In this document: positions 1 through 7,816 of the stretch, piece after piece
Numbering within the stretch: the stretch's first letter is position 1
Layout of the letters: the number at the start of each line of letters is the position of its first letter
Assembly: GCA_013153295.1 (NCBI GenBank)
Contig: JAADEV010000135.1
Coordinates: 1 to 17,826 of the forward strand
Direction: 5' to 3'
Length of the DNA: 17,826 nt
Origin: Aquificota bacterium
GTDB taxonomy: Bacteria; Aquificota; Aquificia; Aquificales; Hydrogenothermaceae
Notes under the pieces: generated by a model
Told to the model about the DNA's origin: nothing
Databases searched by the model: none
The model's input: only the letters and a program-made list of their open reading frames with translations
Program-made: the position numbers and the translations under genes

Positions 1-371
1 CTTGAGTATAAACAGCCTTTCCTTCTTTCTTCCCATTTTTGTTTTAGCTGGTTTCTTTGCTCTCCACCTATGTGTTTCTTCTTTAGTTTTTCAAATAAAC
101 TTCTACCTCCAAATATTATTTTCTTTGGGTTTTGTCCTCTTTCTTTACAACTTTTTATCAAACTTTGTGCTTTAAATATTGCATCATCACAGTATCTACT
201 GTTTAGGTTAAACACTTTTTGTAAGTGTTTTTTCAACTCTTTTCTGTTGTGTCCTTCAAGTAGTCTGTTGTATGAATATCTATAACAGGACGAAAACTTT
301 CTCATTAAGTCTAATAGTTCTTGTCTATCTTTTTCGTTTTCAAAGGTTAGTTTACACTGCAAAGTTATCAC
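1..371 (-). CDS. tnpB: TnpB-like protein of the IS200/IS605/IS607 group, N-terminal part (cut by window edge)
   Basis: Reading the minus strand from a GTG at 371 gives an open frame of 123 codons that runs off the window edge. The protein starts with VITLQCKLTF, followed by FSSCYRYSYNRLLEG (about residues 24-38), LNSRYCDDAIFKAQSLIKS and NPKKIIFGGRSLFEKL. This order, with a beta-strand start, an S/A-C-R-x-x-Y-N-like helix and then an 'IFGGR..FEK' block, is characteristic of TnpB proteins. These are RNA-guided nucleases carried by IS200/IS605/IS607-type elements and are ancestral to Cas12. The catalytic RuvC part (DED residues) and zinc finger lie outside the window, so integrity cannot be judged. 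The GTG is chosen because the frame has no ATG near the conserved start and a GAGG lies 12 bases upstream. The gene follows rseP on the same strand. No tnpA is visible on this side. Confidence 0.8.
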   Translation of the reverse strand, partial: MITLQCKLTFENEKDRQELLDLMRKFSSCYRYSYNRLLEGHNRKELKKHLQKVFNLNSRYCDDAIFKAQSLIKSCKERGQNPKKIIFGGRSLFEKLKKKHIGGEQRNQLKQKWEERRKGCLYS

Positions 372-441
372 TTTTTCTTTATGCCTCTTGCTCCATAATA
401 GAACATTATTTTACAGTTTTTATACTTTATAACAACTGTTG
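372..441. other. Gap between rseP stop and tnpB start; possible left end of an insertion element
   Basis: Seventy AT-rich bases separate the rseP stop from the tnpB start. An interrupted inverted repeat (ACAGTT at 413-418, AACTGT at 434-439, 15-base loop) lies where an IS605-type left-end hairpin could be expected. I cannot define an element boundary because the other end is outside the window. The repeat is short enough to be chance. Confidence 0.25.
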
Positions 442-1779
442 CTACCCTCCCAAAAATCTTAGTATGTCGTTAAATATTGCAAAGAACATAAGTAAGCCGA
501 TTATACCCATTCCTATGTAAGTTAACATCTCCTTTGCCCTTTCTGGAAGTGGTCTTCTTAATATCATCTCTATAAGAAGTATCAGTATAAGTCCCCCATC
601 AAGGACTGGGATTGGTAGCAGGTTCAGGTATCCAAGCTGTAGTGATATAAAGCCTGCAAAGAAAAGGAAATTCCCCAACCCACTTTCCAACGCTCCACCT
701 GAGTATTTGGCTATGGAGAAGGGTCCCCCTAAGTTGTTTTTAACCTCCTGTAGGGACATCTGCCCTGTGAATATATCTTTAAAGAAGTTATAAAGCATTT
801 TTGAAAGCTCTATATTCTTTTGTATGCTCTTTTTTAAAGCCTCTATAACTGGGTATTTCTTTACCACAACCTCCTGTTTCGGGGATATTCCAAGGACAAA
901 CCTTTTTATTTTTGGGTTGTATTGTGGCACAACCTTAACTGTAAATGTTTTATCCCCCCTTTTTATAAGAAGTGTAAGTGGTTTTGGCTCTTTTATTTTA
1001 GAAAGTATATCAACCAGCTCAAACCAGCTTCTAACAGGTCTTGAGTTTACAGCTAATATTAAATCCCCTTCCTTTAATCCTGCTTTTTCTGCCGGGGAGT
1101 TTGGCATAATCCTGCCTATCTGGGGTTTCAGTAATGGGTATATACCAAATGGTATTTTATTTATTTTTTCTGGTATTTTTCCCTTTAGCTGTATCCTTTT
1201 ACCTCCCCTTTCTACCTCAAACACAACCTCCATTCCAGCCTTCATATTTAGGACTACTGTAAACTCTTTCCAGTTTTTAATCGGCTTTCCGTCTACAGCT
1301 ACAATCTTGTCAAAGGGTTTTAATCCTATCTTCTCCGCAGGTGAGTTAGGTTCAACATAACCTACCACTACAGGTTGGTTTGTGTAAGCCGGTTCCTTTA
1401 TACCTACCACATAAGCTAATGCAACAAGGACAACTGCCAGTATTAGGTTAAACAGGGGTCCTGCAAAGGCGATTAGTATCTTTTGCCATCGTGGTTTTGA
1501 TGCAAATGAACGGGGGTCTTGGTAGGCTGATTTATCACTTTCCCCTTGCAACGGTTCTGTCATACTATCTTCACCATACATTTTCACATATCCGCCAAGG
1601 GGGAACAGGGCTATCTGGTAAACAGTTTCTTTGCCCCTCCAACGGATAATCGGCGGTCCAAAACCGATTGAAAAAACCTCTACCTTTACACCGAACAAAC
1701 GGGCAAATAGGAAGTGTCCGAACTCGTGAACTGTTATAAGAACCCCAATAAGTATTAAAAACGCTATAAGGCTAACCAA
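442..1779 (-). CDS. rseP: RIP metalloprotease RseP (site-2 protease, M50 family)
   Basis: Inner-membrane zinc metalloprotease that cuts transmembrane substrates within the bilayer. In characterised bacteria it releases envelope-stress sigma factors and clears signal-peptide remnants. The zinc-binding HEFGH motif is at residues 18-22 in the first membrane helix. The third ligand is in the NLLPIPVLDGG motif at about 386-396 in a C-terminal helix. Two PDZ domains lie between them (about 125-205 and 205-290), each with an 'NSPAEK.GL' carboxylate-binding loop. The length (445 aa) is normal. The start is TTG (1777-1779), placed by AAAGGAGG six bases upstream. It follows dxr by 33 bases with no visible promoter or terminator, the dxr-rseP neighbourhood common in bacteria. 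All key residues are present. Confidence 0.95.
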   Translation of the reverse strand: MVSLIAFLILIGVLITVHEFGHFLFARLFGVKVEVFSIGFGPPIIRWRGKETVYQIALFPLGGYVKMYGEDSMTEPLQGESDKSAYQDPRSFASKPRWQKILIAFAGPLFNLILAVVLVALAYVVGIKEPAYTNQPVVVGYVEPNSPAEKIGLKPFDKIVAVDGKPIKNWKEFTVVLNMKAGMEVVFEVERGGKRIQLKGKIPEKINKIPFGIYPLLKPQIGRIMPNSPAEKAGLKEGDLILAVNSRPVRSWFELVDILSKIKEPKPLTLLIKRGDKTFTVKVVPQYNPKIKRFVLGISPKQEVVVKKYPVIEALKKSIQKNIELSKMLYNFFKDIFTGQMSLQEVKNNLGGPFSIAKYSGGALESGLGNFLFFAGFISLQLGYLNLLPIPVLDGGLILILLIEMILRRPLPERAKEMLTYIGMGIIGLLMFFAIFNDILRFLGG

Positions 1780-1812
1780 TCTTTTCCTCCTTTTAATACT
1801 AATTAGAAAGTT

Positions 1813-2919
1813 TTAAAAAACTGATACAACTTTGTTAAAAACTGCCTTTGTTCCTTTTATTATCTCCATTATATCCTCAAATGTTTTCGGCGGTGGGAAA
1901 TCAACAGCCTCTACAACACCTTTTACCACCTTGTATATATCGTTAAAGCCTATCCTTCCTTTCAGGAACATCTCAACTGCCATCTCATCTGCCACTGTAA
2001 GCACTGTAGGGTAAGCCCCGCCCATCTCCCCACACTGTTTAGCCAGCTTTAAAAGTGGAAATCTTTCCTCATCAGGTTGGTAAAACTCCAGTTTTCCATA
2101 CTCCCACAGGTTGGCTGTTTTTTGGTATATCTCCCACCTGTCTGGGTATGACAGGGCATAACCTATCGGTATCCTCATATCTGTAGGTGATATATGGGCT
2201 ATCATTGAACCGTCTACAAACTCTACTACACCGTGGACATAACTTTGTGGGTGTATTACAGCCTCTATCCTGTCGTATGGTATGCCAAATAGGTAATGGG
2301 CTTCTATTATCTCAAGTCCCTTGTTCATCATTGTGGCACTGTCTATACTTACTTTCTTTCCCATCTTCCATTTAGGGTGGTTCAATGCCTCTTCCACAGA
2401 TACACCATCTAAATTTTCCCTGTTCCAGAAGGGACCCCCTGAGGCTGTAAGGATTATCCTTTTAACCTCTTTTTTATCCCCTGCTTTCAGCCCTTGGAAT
2501 ATGGCAGAGTGTTCACTGTCTATAGGTATAATCCCGTTATACCTGTCCCCTACAACCTCACCGAGGCAGATTACCGCCTCTTTGTTTGCTGTAGCCAGCC
2601 TTTTACCAGCCTTTAACAGTAGGTATGTCGGTTTTATACCGTTTATACCTGCAATACCGTTAACAAACAGGTCTATACACAGGTCTGCCATCTCCTTTAA
2701 ACCATCTTCCCCGTAAAGGAGATTAACCCCTTTTATATCCTCTTTTTTTGGAAGGTATACATACTCAGGTTTGTATTTTTGTATCTGGGCTAACAGCTTA
2801 TCTGATAGTTTTGATGCAGATAGTAGCTTAACCTGTAGTTTGTCTGGAAATCTGTCTACAATATCAAGGGTTTGTGTCCCGATAGAACCTGTGGAACCGA
2901 GGACTGCGATACTTTTCAT
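1813..2919 (-). CDS. dxr: 1-deoxy-D-xylulose 5-phosphate reductoisomerase
   Basis: Converts DXP to 2-C-methyl-D-erythritol 4-phosphate with NADPH, the committed step of the MEP isoprenoid pathway, in the cytoplasm. The NADPH-binding GSTGSIG is at residues 8-14 and ANKEA at about 111-115. The metal and substrate site DSEHSA starts at D134, giving D134 and E136, and the third metal ligand is E203 in NKGLE. SGGPF (160-164) and HPQSYVHG (223-230) are also intact. At 368 aa it is slightly shorter than the E. coli enzyme (398), a normal variation. The ATG overlaps the TGA of the upstream gene by 4 bases (ATGA), so translation is probably coupled. It is the middle gene of a leftward operon ending in rseP. 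Confidence 0.97.
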   Translation of the reverse strand: MKSIAVLGSTGSIGTQTLDIVDRFPDKLQVKLLSASKLSDKLLAQIQKYKPEYVYLPKKEDIKGVNLLYGEDGLKEMADLCIDLFVNGIAGINGIKPTYLLLKAGKRLATANKEAVICLGEVVGDRYNGIIPIDSEHSAIFQGLKAGDKKEVKRIILTASGGPFWNRENLDGVSVEEALNHPKWKMGKKVSIDSATMMNKGLEIIEAHYLFGIPYDRIEAVIHPQSYVHGVVEFVDGSMIAHISPTDMRIPIGYALSYPDRWEIYQKTANLWEYGKLEFYQPDEERFPLLKLAKQCGEMGGAYPTVLTVADEMAVEMFLKGRIGFNDIYKVVKGVVEAVDFPPPKTFEDIMEIIKGTKAVFNKVVSVF

Positions 2920-3524
2920 TCCCTTAACGCCTCAAATATATACCCCAGTATTTCGTTTTCTTCCCTGTAGCCTACAAACTCAACCTTGTCGTTTATAACC
3001 GCTTTAGGAACTGTAGCAACCCCATACTCCATAGCCATATCCATAAAGGCGTAGCTATCTACTGCACATACCTGTATATTTTCATTCCCAAGGGCAAAAT
3101 CAAACAGCTTAAGTATTGTAGGTGGACACCAGCCACAGCTTTTTGTGATAAAAACCTTTATTTTTACAGGTTTATCCACCTCTGACAGAAACTCTAAAGT
3201 CCTCTCAGATAGGTTTATACTGTTTGTGGAAACCTTCAGTATACTGTCTATAAAGGCTGGAAATTCTCCACCATCAGGCTTTCCTAAAAACTTTATCCTG
3301 TCAAAACCGTCCTCCCTTCCTATCTGGATACAAGGGTATCCGATACACCCTGTAGGTTGTAAAACCTCAAGTTTTATCTTTTCAGATAGGGAAGCTATAT
3401 CCTTCAAAAGTTTCTCTGTTTCCTCTGACAGCTTTGAGTTATCTTTAAACAGTTTCAGTAATACAGTTTTATCTAACTTTTTAAACTTTTCCTTTAGCTT
3501 TTGGGCAATATCCTCAGGAAACAT
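2916..3524 (-). CDS. Protein disulfide oxidoreductase-like protein (two thioredoxin folds) with one CxxC site
   Basis: About 202 aa, predicted cytoplasmic (no signal peptide), resembling the archaeal/Aquifex PDO or 'glutaredoxin-like' family, which has two tandem thioredoxin folds each normally carrying CxxC. The C-terminal unit has C130-G-W-C133-P-P, and VATVP supplies the expected cis-proline. In the N-terminal unit the position of the first CxxC reads S30-K-L-S33 followed by EET, so that site looks lost. The family-typical link GGEFPAFIDSILKVS (about 85-99) is present. Extra cysteines occur at C60 and C65. The start is taken as ATG 3522-3524, preceded by GGGGTAAAGGA; a longer TTG reading from 3557 would extend into the promoter region. 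It heads the operon with dxr and rseP. Its substrate is unknown. Confidence 0.75.
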   Translation of the reverse strand: MFPEDIAQKLKEKFKKLDKTVLLKLFKDNSKLSEETEKLLKDIASLSEKIKLEVLQPTGCIGYPCIQIGREDGFDRIKFLGKPDGGEFPAFIDSILKVSTNSINLSERTLEFLSEVDKPVKIKVFITKSCGWCPPTILKLFDFALGNENIQVCAVDSYAFMDMAMEYGVATVPKAVINDKVEFVGYREENEILGYIFEALRE

Positions 3525-3601
3525 TCCTTTACCCCGAAAATGGTTTAAACAAAACAATTATAATATAAGTAATCCTATTGTATCTTTAGCGGGGTAAAAA
3601 A
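3525..3601. promoter_or_regulatory. Divergent promoter region between the PDO-like gene and glmS
   Basis: Seventy-seven bases with a symmetric AT-rich core. TATAAT reads on the plus strand at 3559-3564 and on the minus strand at 3562-3557, each suitably placed to serve the gene it faces. Neither has a convincing -35 hexamer at 16-18 bases. A perfect 8-bp palindrome GTTTAAAC sits at 3543-3550. TTTAAACAAAAC (3544-3555) recurs exactly in the gap after glmS (5434-5445). Confidence 0.5.
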
Positions 3602-5413
3602 ATGTGTGGAATTATAGGATACATAGGGGACAGAAGTGTTGTCCCTGTTTTACTTTACGGTTTGCAGAGGCTTGAGTATAGGGGATACGACAGTGCAGGT
3701 ATCTCAGTTTTAGACAAGGATAGTGGCAGGATTGTTGTTGAAAAAAAGGTAGGTAAAATAAAGGATTTACAGGAACATCTCTGGGATAAAAAGATAAAAG
3801 GTTGTGTTGGACTTGGACACTCAAGGTGGGCTACCCACGGTGAACCTACAGAGGTGAACGCCCACCCCCATACAAGTCATAGTGGTGAGTTTGCTGTAGT
3901 CCACAACGGAATAATAGAAAATTTCGCAAAGCTAAAGGAGGAACTACAGGCTAAAGGCTACCAATTTAAGTCTGACACAGACACAGAGGTTATAGCCCAT
4001 CTTTTTGAAGATTTGTATAACGGGGATATACTTTCCACAGCGTTGGAAGTGGCAAAGAGGCTTGAGGGGGCTTACGCCGTTGGGGTTATATCACTAAAAG
4101 AACCTGACAAAATAATAGCCATTAAAAAAGGTAGCCCTATAGTTATAGGACTTGGTAAAGGGGAGAATTTTTTAGCTTCAGATATACCTGCTGTCCTTGA
4201 GTATACAAGGGATTTTATAATCTTAGATGACGGGGAAGTGGCTGTAATAACAAAGGACAGCGTTGATGTATACAACCTAAACGGTGAAAAGGTAGAAAAG
4301 AAGGTTTTAAAAGTGGACTGGGATACCGCCTCTGCGGAAAAAGGCGGGTATAAACATTTTATGCAAAAGGAGATACACGAACAGCCAAAAACAATAGCAG
4401 ATACAATTGCCGGTTTCCTTTCATCTATAGACGAAGGTCTTTTTGAGACGCTAAAGGACACAAGTAGACTTTATATAATAGCCTGTGGCACATCTTACCA
4501 CGCAGGGCTTGTAGGTAAGTTCTGGATAGAGAAGTTTGCAAGGATACCTGTTGAGGTTGATTACGCTTCCGAGTATAGATACAGGGATAGGGTTATAGAC
4601 GACAAAACAGTTGTCTTAGGTATAAGCCAGTCAGGGGAAACAGCAGACACAAGGTTTGCCCTACTTGATGCGAAAAAGGAAGGGGCAAAAACGGTAGCAC
4701 TGGTTAATGTGGTAGGCAGTTCCCTTGCAAGGGAAAGTGATTATGTCCTTTATACCTACTGTGGACCTGAGATAGGGGTAGCCGCCACAAAAACATTTAC
4801 AGCCCAGCTTACAGCACTACTTTTACTGTCCCTTGAGGCTGGTCTTAGGAAAGGGAGTATAAGCCCACAGTTTTACCAAGAGGCACATAAAAGACTGTCA
4901 GATATACCTGCAAAGGTGGAAAAAATACTTGAAAGTGAAGATTTTATAAAGGATTTAGCTTACAAGTATATGAATGCCTCAGACTTTCTATTTTTAGGTA
5001 GAAATCTAAACTACCCTATAGCTTTAGAAGGGGCTTTAAAGCTAAAGGAAATATCTTATATACACGCAGAGGGCTACCCTGCCGGTGAGATGAAACACGG
5101 ACCAATAGCCCTGATAGATGAAAAACTACCTGTTGTGTGTATAGCCCCAAGGGATAGGTTTTACGAGAAGATGGTTTCAAACATTCAGGAGGTAAAGGCA
5201 AGGAAAGGGAGGATTATAACAGTGGCAACAGACGGGGATAGTGATATAAAAAGTCTGTCTGAAGATACAGTATATATACCTGAAACAGAGGATTACTTAT
5301 ATCCTATACTAACAGCAATACCGATGCAGATACTCTCCTACCATATAGCGTCTCTACTTGGTAAAGATGTAGACCAACCAAGAAACCTCGCAAAAACAGT
5401 TACAGTTGAGTAA
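3602..5413 (+). CDS. glmS: Glutamine--fructose-6-phosphate aminotransferase (isomerizing)
   Basis: Makes glucosamine 6-phosphate from fructose 6-phosphate and glutamine, the entry step to UDP-GlcNAc for peptidoglycan and lipopolysaccharide. The N-terminal class II glutaminase begins MCGIIGYIG with Cys2 as nucleophile. It continues with LGHSRWATHGEP and HNGIIENF. Two SIS sugar-isomerase domains follow, with ACGTSYHAG, ISQSGETADT and AEGYPAGEMKHGPIALID. The C-terminal tail DQPRNLAKTVTVE is canonical. The length of 603 aa compares with 609 in E. coli. The start has GGGGT seven bases upstream, a Shine-Dalgarno style seen at several genes here. The leader is far too short for a glmS ribozyme. It is first in a plus-strand gene row. 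Confidence 0.98.
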   Translation: MCGIIGYIGDRSVVPVLLYGLQRLEYRGYDSAGISVLDKDSGRIVVEKKVGKIKDLQEHLWDKKIKGCVGLGHSRWATHGEPTEVNAHPHTSHSGEFAVVHNGIIENFAKLKEELQAKGYQFKSDTDTEVIAHLFEDLYNGDILSTALEVAKRLEGAYAVGVISLKEPDKIIAIKKGSPIVIGLGKGENFLASDIPAVLEYTRDFIILDDGEVAVITKDSVDVYNLNGEKVEKKVLKVDWDTASAEKGGYKHFMQKEIHEQPKTIADTIAGFLSSIDEGLFETLKDTSRLYIIACGTSYHAGLVGKFWIEKFARIPVEVDYASEYRYRDRVIDDKTVVLGISQSGETADTRFALLDAKKEGAKTVALVNVVGSSLARESDYVLYTYCGPEIGVAATKTFTAQLTALLLLSLEAGLRKGSISPQFYQEAHKRLSDIPAKVEKILESEDFIKDLAYKYMNASDFLFLGRNLNYPIALEGALKLKEISYIHAEGYPAGEMKHGPIALIDEKLPVVCIAPRDRFYEKMVSNIQEVKARKGRIITVATDGDSDIKSLSEDTVYIPETEDYLYPILTAIPMQILSYHIASLLGKDVDQPRNLAKTVTVE

Positions 5414-5419
5414 TAGGGT

Positions 5420-5461
5420 TATAATTATTTTGTTTTAAACAAAACCAAAAAGGAGTATAAG
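5420..5461 (+). promoter_or_regulatory. -10-like box, 17-base perfect inverted repeat and RBS before the nuclease gene
   Basis: TATAAT at 5420-5425 is followed by a perfect inverted repeat at 5428-5444 (8-bp arms around one central T) and then by AAGGAG before the ATG at 5462. No good -35 hexamer is seen in the end of glmS. The palindrome could be an operator for a dimeric regulator. It is not a terminator: it is AT-only apart from one G-C pair per arm and has no U-tract. Confidence 0.35.
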
Positions 5462-6091
5462 ATGAAGAAAAAAGCGACTGTTCCAACGGTTGTAGCACTT
5501 ATTATAGCTGTAGCCGTTTTCTTTTTAGAAAAGAAATTCCCTGAGCTTGGGAAGATACTAAAGCAGGGACAGGAAACTGTAGAGAAAAAGCAGCAAGGAC
5601 AAGGTCAAGGTGATGTAATCCCCCCTGGGGAATACAAAGCAAAAGTTGTTAAAGTGGCTGATGGGGATACACTTACAGTTCAGCTACCAGATGGAAGAAA
5701 AGCAAAACTAAGGCTTTTATGGATAGATACCCCTGAAAAGAACGAAGGGTATAAACTACTTAGAGATGTTGACAAATGTAAAACATCTAAGAAAAAGATG
5801 AAAGAGATGGGACAGAAGGCAACAGCCTACGCAAAGAGAAACTTCCACGCAAAGGACGAGGTTAAGGTAAAAATAGAAGGGCAGGGACAGTTTAAAAGGT
5901 ATCTGGCTTTAATATGGAACAAAGAAGGAGAGTTATACAACGAAGAGATAATAAAAGACGGATACGCCTGTATATACAGAAAGGCAAAATACCCTAAATA
6001 TCTGGAAGACCTACTTGAAGAGGCAAAGAAAAAAAGAAGGGGTCTATGGAAGGATTACTACAAAATAATGGAATGCCTTTGCTACGACTAA
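5462..6091 (+). CDS. Membrane-anchored staphylococcal-nuclease-like (thermonuclease) protein
   Basis: A 209-aa protein with an N-terminal hydrophobic helix (about residues 8-23) after a KKK start, a Gln/Lys-rich linker (about 36-52) and an SNase-like OB-fold domain (about 57-200). Staphylococcal nuclease needs Arg35, Glu43 and Arg87 plus Asp ligands. The equivalents here are R84 and E92 in RLLWIDTPE (same spacing of eight) and R146 in FKRYLALIW, plus ADGDT. The active site therefore looks intact for Ca-dependent cleavage of DNA or RNA. The anchor suggests an extracytoplasmic enzyme held on the inner membrane, perhaps for nucleic-acid scavenging (inference). The ATG has AAGGAG six bases upstream. 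The next gene follows after 15 bases. Confidence 0.85.
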   Translation: MKKKATVPTVVALIIAVAVFFLEKKFPELGKILKQGQETVEKKQQGQGQGDVIPPGEYKAKVVKVADGDTLTVQLPDGRKAKLRLLWIDTPEKNEGYKLLRDVDKCKTSKKKMKEMGQKATAYAKRNFHAKDEVKVKIEGQGQFKRYLALIWNKEGELYNEEIIKDGYACIYRKAKYPKYLEDLLEEAKKKRRGLWKDYYKIMECLCYD

Positions 6092-6106
6092 ACTAAGGAG
6101 GAAGTT

Positions 6107-7279
6107 ATGGAGTTTTCAGAAAGGATACTTAGGGTTCAACCTTCCCAAACACTGGTTATAACAGCAAAAGCCTCTGAAATGAGGCGTAAGGGTATAGATA
6201 TTATAAGTTTTGGGGCAGGGGAACCGGACTTTGATACACCTGACTTTGTTAAAGAAGCGGCTATAAAAGCCCTAAAAGAGGGAAAGACCAGATACACACC
6301 TGCGGCAGGTATACCAGAGCTAAGGGAAGGTGTGGCAAAAAGATTAAAAGAGAAAAACAACATAGAATACAGCCCATCAGAAGTGGTAATAACACCGGGG
6401 GCAAAGATGGGGCTATACGAGGTTTTCACAATACTACTAAACCCCGGTGATGAGGTTATCGTCCCAGCCCCCTACTGGGTTTCTTACACAGAACAGATAA
6501 AAATGTGTGATGGAACGCCTGTTATAGTCCAAACAGAAGAAAAGGACGGTTTTGTAATCACAGCGGACAAAATAAAAGAGGCTATAACCCCAAAAACAAA
6601 AGCCTTAGTGTTAAACACCCCTTCCAACCCTACAGGGGCAGTGATACCAAAAGAAGAGCTTGAGAAAATCGCCAAACTGTGTGTTGAAAACAACATACTT
6701 ATTGTTTCAGACGAATGTTATGAAGAGTTTTGCTACGATGGAGAGCATACAAGTATAGCTTCCCTATCCCCTGAAGTAAGGGAGATAACCTTTACAGTAA
6801 ACGCATTTTCCAAATCATACTCAATGACAGGTTGGAGATTAGGTTGGGTAGCCGCCCCAGAAAAATACATAAAAAAGATACTTATAGTCCAATCACAAAC
6901 AATATCCAACCCAACATCATTTGCCCAATACGGTGCTTTAGCCGCCTTAGAAGATAAAGGTAAATTCCCAGCTATGATGAAAGAGGAGTTTAGGAAAAGA
7001 AGGGATTATGTTGTGGAGCAGTTTTTATCAATACCCGGTATTACCTGCTCAGTTCCAAGGGGAGCCTTTTATGTATTCCCTAATATCTCAGCATACATAA
7101 AAGGGGATATAAAAAATGATATAGACTTTACAACCTACCTACTTGAAGAGGCAAAGGTGGCAGTTGTCCCCGGTTCAGCGTTTGGTAAAGAGGGATACAT
7201 AAGACTTTCCTACGCCACATCTATGGACAACATAAAGGAAGGAATGGACAGAATTAAAAAGGCATTACAAAAACTGTAG
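6107..7279 (+). CDS. aspC: Class I pyridoxal-phosphate aminotransferase, aspartate aminotransferase type
   Basis: A 390-aa fold-type I PLP enzyme of the aminotransferase Igamma/Thermus-like group that typically converts aspartate and 2-oxoglutarate to oxaloacetate and glutamate. Visible motifs are FGAGEPDFDTP near residue 35, RYTPAAGIPELR, VITPGAKMGLYE, PAPYWVSYTEQ, NTPSNPTGAV, SDECYEEFCYDG, and the PLP lysine K236 in AFSKSYSMTGWRLGW. The substrate-binding arginine lies in EGYIRLSYATS near the C terminus. The start is well supported by AAGGAGG with a six-base spacer. Related enzymes can accept aromatic amino acids or prephenate. With aroC downstream, a role in aromatic synthesis is possible, but sequence alone does not decide this. 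Confidence 0.92.
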   Translation: MEFSERILRVQPSQTLVITAKASEMRRKGIDIISFGAGEPDFDTPDFVKEAAIKALKEGKTRYTPAAGIPELREGVAKRLKEKNNIEYSPSEVVITPGAKMGLYEVFTILLNPGDEVIVPAPYWVSYTEQIKMCDGTPVIVQTEEKDGFVITADKIKEAITPKTKALVLNTPSNPTGAVIPKEELEKIAKLCVENNILIVSDECYEEFCYDGEHTSIASLSPEVREITFTVNAFSKSYSMTGWRLGWVAAPEKYIKKILIVQSQTISNPTSFAQYGALAALEDKGKFPAMMKEEFRKRRDYVVEQFLSIPGITCSVPRGAFYVFPNISAYIKGDIKNDIDFTTYLLEEAKVAVVPGSAFGKEGYIRLSYATSMDNIKEGMDRIKKALQKL

Positions 7280-7289
7280 GGGAGTAAAA

Positions 7290-7805
7290 ATGGCAAAACT
7301 GTTAAAAATATTTCTCGTTATACTGGTCTTAGTTTTTACAGCCTGTAAAGACAGTGGGAAAACATCAGAAAAGTTTAAAGAAGACCCTGAACCTATAATA
7401 CAGGACGCATTAAAAAACAAAAAGTATCTTATCCTTGTGTTTGAATCAGAGAGCTGTAAATACTGTGATATGCTAAACAGGGAGGTTCTTTTCCAACCGG
7501 ACTTTAAACAAAAGGCAAAAGAAAACAATGTAAATGTGGCAATAATAAATGTATACGGAGACAGGAAGATAACCGACCCTGAGACAAAACAAAAGATGGA
7601 AGAAAGCGCCTTAGCTGTAGCAAACAGAGTATACAGCTACCCAACGATACTTGTATACGACCCTAATCAGGATTTTAAAGTGGTATTTAGACAGAACGGA
7701 GTAATAATGAAAAAGGACTTTATAAACTTCCTTGAATACCTTGGGTCAGGTTGCTACCCAAAGGTAGAGTTTGAGGAGTTTATAAACAACGGTAAAAAAT
7801 GTTAG
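7290..7805 (+). CDS. Thioredoxin-fold lipoprotein (SoxW/thioredoxin_2-like)
   Basis: A 171-aa protein with a lipoprotein signal peptide: hydrophobic core at residues 5-17, lipobox F-T-A-C with Cys19 as the predicted lipidated residue. A thioredoxin-like domain follows with active site C56-K-Y-C59 (ESESCKYCDML). The cis-proline is in YSYPTILVYD. The middle insertion (about 85-107) is longer than in plain thioredoxin, as in SoxW/thioredoxin_2 proteins that reduce periplasmic partners. Two further cysteines sit near the C-terminal end (GCYPK and the final Cys171). A role in periplasmic disulfide reduction, for example cytochrome c maturation or sulfur oxidation, is inference. It starts 11 bases after the aminotransferase with GGGGAG upstream. 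Its end abuts moaE. Confidence 0.8.
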   Translation: MAKLLKIFLVILVLVFTACKDSGKTSEKFKEDPEPIIQDALKNKKYLILVFESESCKYCDMLNREVLFQPDFKQKAKENNVNVAIINVYGDRKITDPETKQKMEESALAVANRVYSYPTILVYDPNQDFKVVFRQNGVIMKKDFINFLEYLGSGCYPKVEFEEFINNGKKC

Positions 7806-7816
7806 GGGAAAGGGGT

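Noticed and set aside
378..395. Five-codon ATG frame (MEQEA) just before the tnpB GTG on the minus strand
   Set aside because: It could be a leader peptide, but it is too short and lacks independent support; the GAGG within it more simply serves as the tnpB RBS.
70..520. Two plus-strand open frames before and across the rseP end
   Set aside because: They are antisense to the tnpB frame and the rseP C terminus, have no plausible RBS and encode low-complexity hydrophobic sequence.
3525..3601. glmS ribozyme/riboswitch
   Set aside because: The leader is only about 30-70 bases and has none of the required fold; it is a divergent promoter region.
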